Of a DNA stretch of 24,728 bases, positions 16,034-23,000 are shown piece after piece. The stretch is taken from contig JAVBOA010000059.1 of the NCBI GenBank assembly GCA_031551135.1, positions 1-24,728 of the forward strand, in the 5' to 3' direction. Each line of letters opens with the position of its first letter. Position 1 is the stretch's first letter. Source of the DNA: JAITVM01 sp031551135. GTDB taxonomy: Bacteria > Bacillota > Clostridia > Lachnospirales > JAITVM01. Made by a program: the position numbers and the translations under genes. The notes below the pieces were generated by a model. That model saw nothing but the letters and a program-made list of their open reading frames with translations, ran no database searches and had not been told where the DNA came from.

Positions 16034-16880
16034 CCAAAACACCTCCGTTTAATTGATTTATACCTTTTTTTATCAAAGCGCCTATCATTGCTTTTTTGTA
16101 TTCCGGATTCGCCCTGAGGCTGCCTTTTCTAGGCGATACATCTTCCAAAATCACATTTACCGCTTTGATGAAAGAATCCTCGTTTATCCCTTCGCTGTTT
16201 AAAATATCTTCGGCTTTTTTAGCTCTCGCCACTGTCGGCCAAACAGCGCCCAATGCTATTCTTACATCTTTCAAACCATTGCTGTAAACAGCACAGGATA
16301 TTCCCGACAAATCCATACCTTTAACCCTAGAACGCCTGTAATATACGCTGTTTGAGTTTTTTTCAGGTTTCGGAATAATTACGCCTTTTAAGACTTCCCC
16401 TGCATTTAAATCAACTTTTCCCGGCTTTAGAAGAAATTCTGCCAAAGGCATTTTTCTTTCAGAATCCTTGGAGGCAATGACTGCTATTGCGTCATAAACC
16501 AATAAACCTGAAACCGAATCCGCCGATGGCGAACCGTTGCAAATATTTCCGCCGATTGTAGCTCTGCAACGAATTTCATAACATCCCACAGAGCCTGCAC
16601 CCATAACAAGAGCCGGATATTGCTGAATCAAATCATGTTCAACAACTTTTTGAATCAGCTCGCTTGCGCCGATCCAAACGCCTTCTGTAGATTCTTTAAT
16701 ACCCTTTAATTCCGGAACGGCCTTTATATCAATAATATGCTTAGGAGAAATTTTTTCCTCTCTTAAAACAACACAGACATCCGTGCCGCCCGCCAAAAGT
16801 ACCGAATCTTCTTTTTGCATAGCTTCGAATAATTCGTCCATAGATTTTACTTTTAAATAATCAAAAGAGTTGGGAATCAT
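16026..16880 (-). CDS. xdhB: Molybdenum hydroxylase, FAD-binding subunit
   Basis: The 284-residue subunit belongs to the CO-dehydrogenase-type flavoprotein family (FAD_binding_5). Visible are the FAD loop LLAGGTDVCVVLR at 28-40, RCRATIGGNICNGSPSADS at 104-122 and a C-terminal CO_deh_flav domain (GKVDLNAGEVLKGVIIP onward). It takes electrons from the 2Fe-2S subunit and passes them on, usually to NAD+. ATG 16880 overlaps the stop of the large subunit by four bases (ATGA), a mark of tight operon coupling. Length is normal for separate-subunit enzymes. Confidence 0.93.
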   Translation of the reverse strand: MIPNSFDYLKVKSMDELFEAMQKEDSVLLAGGTDVCVVLREEKISPKHIIDIKAVPELKGIKESTEGVWIGASELIQKVVEHDLIQQYPALVMGAGSVGCYEIRCRATIGGNICNGSPSADSVSGLLVYDAIAVIASKDSERKMPLAEFLLKPGKVDLNAGEVLKGVIIPKPEKNSNSVYYRRSRVKGMDLSGISCAVYSNGLKDVRIALGAVWPTVARAKKAEDILNSEGINEDSFIKAVNVILEDVSPRKGSLRANPEYKKAMIGALIKKGINQLNGGVLDE

Positions 16881-19198
16881 TTTTTCTCCTCTCCTTTCAA
16901 TGCCGAAATAATCCTATCCGCAGTAACTGGTAAAGATGTAAAATTATACGAGATAGCATCGTTTATAGCGTTCAAAATCGCCGGTGCAACCGAAACCGCC
17001 CCATGTTCGCCGATTCCTTTTGCTCCATAAGGACCTGAATGTTCAGGAGTTTGAACAAAGGAAATATTTATCTCTTCCGGCAAATCTTCGATTCCCGGTA
17101 TTTTATAATCCACAAGCGTATTATTTCTTATCGCGCCTTTGTCTTCCGAAAATACAAGAACTTCGCTTAAAGCCGAACCGATCGACATTGTCATTGCGCC
17201 AACAACTTGGTCATGCGCAATTTGCGGATTAATTATTGTTCCTGCGTCTATTACATTTAATAATCTGTAAATATTTATTTCGCCTGTATTTTTATCAATT
17301 CCGATTTCTGCGCCGACACAGCCCATTGTCCAGTCAGCGGCGGCATTTCCCTGCCCTGTTTCGGGATGCGGATTTTCTACGCCTTGCGCAACAAAATATC
17401 CTTCGCCCATAATCGGTCTAGTCATAGCCGAGCCGTTTGGATTTCTGTAACCTAATGCAAATTCCGACCATTTTACAGATTTACCGTTATATTTAGCTTC
17501 ACGGTTTTCAAGAATTACATCATCTTCCGACGGTGCTCCTAATATAATTGCGGCTTCGTGCTTCAATTTTTGCTTTAAATCGTCGGCGGCGATTGTAATA
17601 GCGTTCCCTACGCCCCAAGTCGTATGGCTCGCAACAGTCTGCCATTCATAAGGCGAAAGGAAAGTGTCCACACCTCTGAAAAAGTTTACAGCCTCAACCG
17701 GAATATCCAAAGCTTCGGCGGCTATTTGAGACAGAGCCGTATAAGTTCCCTGACCCATTTCTATAGCTCCCGTAGCCAATGTAACTGTTCCATCCGCATT
17801 CAATTTGATTGTTGCGCCCGATTGAACATTCGGGGGCATACAAGGAGTTTTCATATAAGCGGCGATTCCTCTGCCGACAATAATATTTTTACCTTTAATT
17901 GGTTTTGGATTTTTATATAATTCCTCAACAATTTTTTCGGTACATTTTACAAAATCACCGTTATCTTTTTGCATTACTTGACCGATTCCGTTTGTACGTC
18001 CTTCACGCAAAAGATTTTTCAGGCGCAATTCGGCAGGAGTCATATTGAGTTCTTTCGCCGCATAATCCATCAGGCGTTCAACCGGCAAATGCACTTCCGG
18101 ATGACCGTAACCTCTTGCCGCTCCGATCGGCGGTGTATTTGTATAAATTCCATAAACATTGAGTTTTAAATTTTTAACTTCATAAGGTCCCGTGCCGGCA
18201 TTCGCCATACCGGTTACGATATTTACGGCATAATCGCCGTTTCCGCCGCTTGCAAGATAAGATTCGCCATGCATGGCAACGAGCGTTCCGTCTTTCTTAA
18301 ATCCTAATTTATAATTGCAAAAACCGCCTCTTCCCAAAGAAGTTCCGATAAACATTTCCTCACGCGTAAGCGCAAGCCTTACAAAATGACCGGGTACAGC
18401 TCTTGCAACTGCGGCAACAAGCGCTTCGATTGTAATATCCGATTTTCCGCCGAATCCGCCGCCCAAATAAGGCGCGATTACTTGAACTTTATTAAACGGA
18501 ATTTCCAAAAGTTCAGCAACACATTCCTGAACAACAAACGGTGCTTGCGTTGAAGCGTATACTCTTATTGAATGATCCTGCTCATATTTTGCCACAGCAC
18601 AATGCGGCTCCATTTGAACATGGTGTATGTACGGAAACCAAAACTCATCCTCAACAACAACATCACATTCTTCGAACGCAGAATCAACATCACCTTTTCG
18701 CACTTTCAAATGCTGATAAATATTTTTTCCTTTTCGATTTACATAAGGTGCTACTTTGTAATCCATCAAATTTTCATGAATAACAGGAAAATCTTCTGCC
18801 AAAGCATCTTTCGGATGAATCGCAAAAGGCAGTGGTTCGTATTCTACTTTAATAAATTTCAGCGCTTCATTCGCATCTCTTTCCGTAACACCGACAGCAA
18901 CAGCGACCGGCTCTCCCGCAAATCTTGCCCTATCCCTCGCAATAGGATATTGATCTCTGACCGCAACTCCAAAAGGCCCGGGAACATCTTCGCCGGTTAA
19001 AACAGTGATTATTCCTTTTTGCTTTTTCGCTTCGCTGGTATCAATGCTTTTAATAACAGCGTGAGCGTATGGCGATCTCAAAACCTTTATATGATATGTT
19101 CCGGGAAATTTCATATCAGCCGTAAAGACTGCGTCTCCCGTGGTTTTTTCTATTCCGTCAATCCTCAAAGTGTTTTTTCCGATCGATTTAAAAGACAT
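16877..19198 (-). CDS. xdhA: Molybdenum hydroxylase, catalytic Mo-cofactor subunit
   Basis: This 773-residue subunit of the xanthine dehydrogenase/aldehyde oxidase family hydroxylates a C-H next to a ring nitrogen using water. Landmarks are GGGFGGK at 246-252 and EMGQG at 480-484 (cofactor contacts), ARGYGHPE at 361-368 (Arg362 matches the purine-orienting Arg880 of the bovine enzyme), and GAKGIGEHG with catalytic Glu731. Directly after GGGFGGK the bovine enzyme has Glu802, which binds the purine; here it is Ser253. The true substrate may thus differ from xanthine. No maturation genes (MobA or XdhC-type chaperone) are in the window. ATG 19198 follows GGAGGTG. Head of a five-gene operon ending at 12936. 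Confidence 0.93.
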   Translation of the reverse strand: MSFKSIGKNTLRIDGIEKTTGDAVFTADMKFPGTYHIKVLRSPYAHAVIKSIDTSEAKKQKGIITVLTGEDVPGPFGVAVRDQYPIARDRARFAGEPVAVAVGVTERDANEALKFIKVEYEPLPFAIHPKDALAEDFPVIHENLMDYKVAPYVNRKGKNIYQHLKVRKGDVDSAFEECDVVVEDEFWFPYIHHVQMEPHCAVAKYEQDHSIRVYASTQAPFVVQECVAELLEIPFNKVQVIAPYLGGGFGGKSDITIEALVAAVARAVPGHFVRLALTREEMFIGTSLGRGGFCNYKLGFKKDGTLVAMHGESYLASGGNGDYAVNIVTGMANAGTGPYEVKNLKLNVYGIYTNTPPIGAARGYGHPEVHLPVERLMDYAAKELNMTPAELRLKNLLREGRTNGIGQVMQKDNGDFVKCTEKIVEELYKNPKPIKGKNIIVGRGIAAYMKTPCMPPNVQSGATIKLNADGTVTLATGAIEMGQGTYTALSQIAAEALDIPVEAVNFFRGVDTFLSPYEWQTVASHTTWGVGNAITIAADDLKQKLKHEAAIILGAPSEDDVILENREAKYNGKSVKWSEFALGYRNPNGSAMTRPIMGEGYFVAQGVENPHPETGQGNAAADWTMGCVGAEIGIDKNTGEINIYRLLNVIDAGTIINPQIAHDQVVGAMTMSIGSALSEVLVFSEDKGAIRNNTLVDYKIPGIEDLPEEINISFVQTPEHSGPYGAKGIGEHGAVSVAPAILNAINDAISYNFTSLPVTADRIISALKGEEKK

Positions 19199-19219
19199 TG
19201 TTTCACCTCCAAATTTCTA

Positions 19220-19244
19220 ATACTATTCCGATTAAAAATAGTAC
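19220..19244. repeat. Possible minimal relic of the MITE-like repeat
   Basis: ATACTATTCCGATT joined to AAAAATAGTAC resembles the two outer ends of the 113-bp repeat with everything between lost. It is only 25 bases and has several mismatches, so it is tentative. It lies in the leader of the hydroxylase operon. Confidence 0.3.
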
Positions 19245-19342
19245 AAATCAAAGTTTTTAATAAATCCATCAAACACCATTTTCAGCCTTAGAATATAAAT
19301 TGAAAACAGCATTAATTGTGTAATAAATCTAAATAATTCCCG

Positions 19343-19360
19343 TGTTACATTTTGTTACAT
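19343..19360. promoter_or_regulatory. 10-bp-period direct repeat at the predicted start site, candidate operator
   Basis: TGTTACAT occurs at 19343-19350 and again at 19353-19360 on the plus strand, one helical turn apart, immediately downstream of the -10 box at 19365-19370. A repressor here would block initiation. A head-to-tail repeat is not the usual LacI-family palindrome, so the neighbouring LacI-type protein is not certain to be the binder. Confidence 0.45.
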
Positions 19361-19364
19361 AATA

Positions 19365-19393
19365 AATATATCATTCTTTTTCTCAATTGTCTA
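19365..19393 (-). promoter_or_regulatory. Candidate sigma-A promoter of the hydroxylase-permease-amidohydrolase operon
   Basis: On the minus strand TAGACA (19393-19388) and TATATT (19370-19365) are 17 bases apart, each with one mismatch to consensus. Initiation near 19358 would give a leader of about 160 bases before xdhA. An interrupted inverted repeat CAATTGT ... ACAATTTG overlaps the -35 (about 19384-19411). Confidence 0.6.
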
Positions 19394-19495
19394 TATCAAT
19401 TAAACAATTTGTATGTATTTCACTAACAAAATGTCTATTGTATGTTATATATATACAAAAATTTTATCGGGATATTTTTAAATTAATTCTGGGCA

Positions 19496-19532
19496 ATAAA
19501 AAAATGCCACTCGAATGTAACAAGTAGCATTT
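19496..19532 (-). terminator. Intrinsic terminator after the PreA-like gene
   Basis: The minus strand reads AAATGCTACT, an 11-base loop and AGTGGCATTT (one G-U pair), ending in a run of seven T that overlaps the stem base. It separates the regulator/flavoprotein unit from the hydroxylase operon. Confidence 0.9.
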
Positions 19533-19551
19533 ATAAAAATAATCCCAAAAA

Positions 19552-20658
19552 TCACTGCAAATAAAACATTTTATCCGGACAAATCTGCGTACAAAGTCCG
19601 CATCCCGTGCATAGCTCTTTATTTGTTCGAATACTCCCTGAAATATTCTCAATCGCTCCGTACATACAGCATTTGACGCATTTCGAGCATTCAATTTTTA
19701 AGCATGGCGATTTCAGATTTGATGTAACACTATGAAAAGCCATTTCATAAGGATATAATGACGAAAGCGCCGAGCCTCTTATTTCCTTATAATCAGAGTA
19801 TCCATGCGATTCCATCCAATTTTCTATATCATAAATTGTTTTCGAGATTATGTCATGTCCCTCAAACATTATAACCGAGCCGAGCATCGCCGAAACAGCT
19901 CCAAGCATCATAAATTCCAAAATATTCGTATAGTCCTGAACTCCGCCCACGGAACAAATTTGACAATGCGTTAACTGCGACAGCGTGGCAGTTGCCGCCA
20001 TTGTTATCGGTCTGATATGTTTTCCCGTGTATCCGCCGTAAGTCGGCATTTTTGTTTCTTTTGTCTCGATATCAACACCGGACAGCCCTTTTAAGCTTTC
20101 GATAGAGCAAATCGCCGAAATACCCGCTTTTTCAACCTGCCGCACATACGCTTTTATCGAACTTAAATTATAAGGCATACGAATCATAACCGGTATATTT
20201 ACGGATTTGACAACAGCATTCGCCATTTCGTAGAGTTTTTCCGGCTGAAGATTAATCTGTTCAATCATCGCATCCATAGGCGCAAACATATCCATCTGCA
20301 AGGCATCCGCCCCAAGTCTTTCGGCTCTTTTCGCAATATAAGCCAATTCGGACGGACTGGAACCGCGAACGGAGCAAATGAGATAGCTGTCCTTTTTATT
20401 AATAAGCTCAAATTCCGCTTCCCATTCTTCTATTGATTTATGACCGTATAGCGAGAGATTTAAAAGCTCGTTATCGTTATAATAAACTCTTTGACCAAAA
20501 AATCCGGATTCTTCGGTAAGTATTGTTTCTGTAACAACAGCAGCCGCTCCTGCGTCGATACATTTTTGGATATTCTTATGCGAACCTGACCACGGTCCTG
20601 CCGATACTATTACAGAGTTTTTTAATTTTAGTCCCATAAAATCTATGCCGTATACCAT
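19552..20658 (-). CDS. PreA/dihydroorotate-dehydrogenase-like flavoprotein with C-terminal ferredoxin domain; active-site Cys absent
   Basis: The 368-residue protein has an FMN-binding TIM barrel of the dihydropyrimidine/dihydroorotate dehydrogenase type (GLKLKNSVIVSAGPWSG at the start, GGYTGKHIRPITM near 208, SVGGVQDYTNILEFMMLGA near 236) fused to a two-cluster ferredoxin tail. Dihydropyrimidine dehydrogenase has the catalytic motif NLSCP; the aligned stretch here is MDMFAP (122-127), so Cys is Ala126, and the following barrel-strand Lys appears as Arg160. The first cluster motif is compressed to CxxCxxCC (324-331), the second is normal (350-360). A separate PreT-type electron-input subunit is not present. 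ATG 20658 is chosen because AGGTGA, overlapping the regulator's stop, serves it. Confidence 0.82.
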   Translation of the reverse strand: MVYGIDFMGLKLKNSVIVSAGPWSGSHKNIQKCIDAGAAAVVTETILTEESGFFGQRVYYNDNELLNLSLYGHKSIEEWEAEFELINKKDSYLICSVRGSSPSELAYIAKRAERLGADALQMDMFAPMDAMIEQINLQPEKLYEMANAVVKSVNIPVMIRMPYNLSSIKAYVRQVEKAGISAICSIESLKGLSGVDIETKETKMPTYGGYTGKHIRPITMAATATLSQLTHCQICSVGGVQDYTNILEFMMLGAVSAMLGSVIMFEGHDIISKTIYDIENWMESHGYSDYKEIRGSALSSLYPYEMAFHSVTSNLKSPCLKIECSKCVKCCMYGAIENISGSIRTNKELCTGCGLCTQICPDKMFYLQ

Positions 20659-20667
20659 TTTAATCAC

Positions 20668-21687
20668 CTATTCAAACAAAGTATTAATCGATTTTTTGTT
20701 ACCACAAGAATTTCTTATTTTCAGCTTCGGCAGCAAGACAATTTCTTGCGTTACCGCTTCATTAAAACCATCATCGATTAAGTCGAATAGAATTCGAGCC
20801 GCGAGTATGCCAAGTTTATATGTCGGCTGCTCGACGGTGGTCAATTTCGGAAACATATAATTAGAAACCGGTGAATCACTGAACCCTGTAACTGCAATAT
20901 CTTTTGGAATTAGAATATTTTTTTCTTTAAGTCCCTCAATGAGACCTACGGCAAGTTCATCTCCGGACGCAAAAACTGCGTCCGGTTTTTTTGAAATTAT
21001 CTCTGTCGCCGCATCATAACCGCCTTTTAGTGAATTTTCAGCTCTGATAACAGGCAGAGCATTAGACTCTTTTGCAGCTTCCGAATAAGCTTTGGCTATT
21101 CCGCTCTTCATGAAATTTTCCAAATAATTATTTTCCATATCACAGAGCAAAACAATATTACTGTGTTCCAGCTCCAATAAATGGGAAGCCATTTTGTATG
21201 CGCCGTCCTCAAAATTTATATAGCACGAATTTATTGATTTAATAGTTTCGTTTTTTCCGATAAAAACAAAAGGTATTAAATTATCATTAATCATTTGTAT
21301 ATATTCGGCTGAGATTGATTCACCTGCAAAAACCAGTCCGGAAACTTTTTGCTCAATCGCCGAAATAATTATCCGTTTAATCAAATCATCGTCGTTTCTT
21401 GTATTACAGAGCTGTACCAGATATTCTTTTCGTGCGGTAATGCTTTCAATGCCCGCTAAAAGCCTTTGAGATAAATAAACTCCGGAATCCGGAACAAGCA
21501 ATTGTATGGTTTTTACTCGTTCATTTATAGCCGATCGCGCAAAATTCATCGGATTATAATTATTTTCGCGCATTACGTCCAACACACGCTCTCTGGTTTC
21601 CGGCAAAACAACCTCCGGAGTGTTGATAACCCGTGAAACCGTCGCAATGGAGACATTCGCGATTTTGGCAATTTCCCGTATATTCAA
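20668..21687 (-). CDS. LacI/GalR-family transcriptional regulator
   Basis: The 339-residue protein begins MNIREIAKIANVSIATVSRV, the LacI-type helix-turn-helix, with the hinge YNPMNFARSA near residue 50 and a periplasmic-binding-like effector domain (FASGDELAVGLIEGL, DIAVTGFSDSPVSNYMFPKLTTVEQP). It probably senses a small molecule handled by the neighbouring genes (inference). The start codon is TTG 21687, eight bases after GGGGG; no ATG fits the helix-turn-helix. Its stop overlaps the ribosome site of the flavoprotein gene, so the pair is cotranscribed. It may be autoregulated. Confidence 0.93.
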   Translation of the reverse strand: MNIREIAKIANVSIATVSRVINTPEVVLPETRERVLDVMRENNYNPMNFARSAINERVKTIQLLVPDSGVYLSQRLLAGIESITARKEYLVQLCNTRNDDDLIKRIIISAIEQKVSGLVFAGESISAEYIQMINDNLIPFVFIGKNETIKSINSCYINFEDGAYKMASHLLELEHSNIVLLCDMENNYLENFMKSGIAKAYSEAAKESNALPVIRAENSLKGGYDAATEIISKKPDAVFASGDELAVGLIEGLKEKNILIPKDIAVTGFSDSPVSNYMFPKLTTVEQPTYKLGILAARILFDLIDDGFNEAVTQEIVLLPKLKIRNSCGNKKSINTLFE

Positions 21688-21723
21688 TTGTATAACCCCC
21701 GTTGCGTTATTTCATTTTTATGT

Positions 21724-21751
21724 GACTTTGTATAAATAATTTAGACTTTGT
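21724..21751. promoter_or_regulatory. 20-bp-period direct repeat upstream of the LacI-type gene
   Basis: GACTTTGT is found at 21724-21731 and 21744-21751, two helical turns apart, 37-64 bases before the regulator's start. It could be a regulator site; eight-base repeats in AT-rich DNA may also be chance. Confidence 0.25.
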
Positions 21752-21763
21752 TTCTAACTCTAA

Positions 21764-21782
21764 ATTAAATGGGAAATAGTAT
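21764..21782 (+). repeat. Solo end of the MITE-like repeat abutting a stop codon
   Basis: TAAATGGGAAATAGTAT resembles the right end of the 41-bp copy (TATAATGGAAATAGTAT). Its last base is part of the TAA stop of the DUF362 gene. No partner end is seen inside the gene or the spacer. Confidence 0.35.
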
Positions 21783-22894
21783 TATATCTCTACCAGCTCG
21801 TAGCTCTGACAGCCTATCCCTATTTTTTCAGCATGAATTGTTCCTTCGCGCCAATCGGTATTCGAATGGACTGTTTTAAAATGGTCGTCGAATTTTTCCT
21901 TTGATTCTGCGAGCAAAGAACCGGCAATGGGGTTTTGTTTATTGCAGGCATCTGCGCAAGCGACATCAAGCGCAACTGGGTCGAAAGAAGCAAACATTCC
22001 TATATTCGGAATAATTGCGATATCATTTTCGGCATGGCAATCGCAGTTCGGCGAAACGTCCATTACAAGGTTTATATGAAAATTTGGTTTGTCCTTGATT
22101 ACAGCCAAAGTATATTCGGAAATTTTTCTTGTCAATACTGCGTCTGCTTCATCCCAATTTACAGAAACCGCATCTTTCGGACAGACTCCGATACATCTGC
22201 CGCAGCCGACGCATTTTTCATGGTCAATCTCTGCTAATTTATTTGTAATCGTAATAGCCGAATGAGCACAAATCTTTTGGCACATTGCGCACCCAATACA
22301 TGAAGACTGCTCAATAAACGGTTTGCCTGCGTTATGCATTTCCATTTTTCCGGCTCTCGAGCCGCAGCCCATTCCGATGTTTTTCAATGCCCCGCCGAAT
22401 CCCGTTGCTTCATGACCTTTAAAATGGTTAAGCGATATAATAATATCCGCATCATAAATTGCTTGACCGATTTTTGCTTCTTTTATATATTCACCGTCTA
22501 TTTGAACCAAGGCTTCGTCAGTTCCTTTCAAGCCATCGGCAATAATTATATGACATCCCGTAGAAAATGGGCTGAATCCGTTTTCATAAGCCGCATCTAA
22601 ATGTTCGAGCGCATTTTTCCTCCTGCCTACATAAAGCGTGTTGCAATCCGTCAAAAAAGCTTTTCCACCCAAAGCTTTGATTTTATCAACAACAACCTTT
22701 GCGTAATTTGCTCTGAGATACGAGAGATTTCCCGGCTCTCCAAAATGTATTTTTATAGCAACGAATTTATCTTTAAAATCGATTTGTTCAATCCCTGTTT
22801 TAGTTATCAGCCGCTCAAGTTTTTGGAGTAAATTCAAGTCAGGTGTAGCTTTCATTGTGGTAAAATATACTTTTGATTTTTCTTTCGCTTGCAT
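21782..22894 (-). CDS. DUF362 domain protein with two 4Fe-4S clusters
   Basis: The 370-residue protein has a DUF362 domain (KDKFVAIKIHFGEPGN near 40-56, FLTDCNTLY near 80, SLNHFKGHEATGFGGALKNIGMGC near 154-177) with an inserted bacterial ferredoxin domain: CIGCAMCQKIC (199-209) and CVGCGRCIGVCP (228-239). Both motifs have all four Cys. Such proteins are common in anaerobes and are likely electron-transfer proteins, but no reaction is established. ATG 22894 is chosen: GGAGGGTCCT lies directly before it and overlaps the earlier ATG at 22906. No T-rich terminator is seen between it and the LacI-type gene, so read-through into the regulator unit is possible. Confidence 0.85.
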   Translation of the reverse strand: MQAKEKSKVYFTTMKATPDLNLLQKLERLITKTGIEQIDFKDKFVAIKIHFGEPGNLSYLRANYAKVVVDKIKALGGKAFLTDCNTLYVGRRKNALEHLDAAYENGFSPFSTGCHIIIADGLKGTDEALVQIDGEYIKEAKIGQAIYDADIIISLNHFKGHEATGFGGALKNIGMGCGSRAGKMEMHNAGKPFIEQSSCIGCAMCQKICAHSAITITNKLAEIDHEKCVGCGRCIGVCPKDAVSVNWDEADAVLTRKISEYTLAVIKDKPNFHINLVMDVSPNCDCHAENDIAIIPNIGMFASFDPVALDVACADACNKQNPIAGSLLAESKEKFDDHFKTVHSNTDWREGTIHAEKIGIGCQSYELVEI

Positions 22895-22928
22895 AGGACC
22901 CTCCATATAGTCACTCTAATTTTACTTT

Positions 22929-22957
22929 ATTATTCCATATTGATTTCGATACGTCAA
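22929..22957 (-). promoter_or_regulatory. Candidate sigma-A promoter of the DUF362 gene
   Basis: On the minus strand TTGACG (22957-22952) and AATAAT (22934-22929) are 17 bases apart, each one base off consensus, 35 bases before the start codon and just after the spoIVA terminator. Confidence 0.6.
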
Positions 22958-22971
22958 TAGTCCCGACATGC

Positions 22972-22995
22972 AAAAAGGCGGGTATAATACCCGCC
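22972..22995 (-). terminator. Intrinsic terminator of spoIVA
   Basis: On the minus strand GGCGGGTA-TTA-TACCCGCC forms a perfect 8-bp stem with a 3-base loop, followed by five T, six bases after the spoIVA stop. Confidence 0.94.
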
Positions 22996-23000
22996 AAATG

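Noticed and set aside
19220..19360. Purine riboswitch in the hydroxylase operon leader
   Set aside because: No three-way-junction aptamer with conserved loop sequences can be built from the leader.
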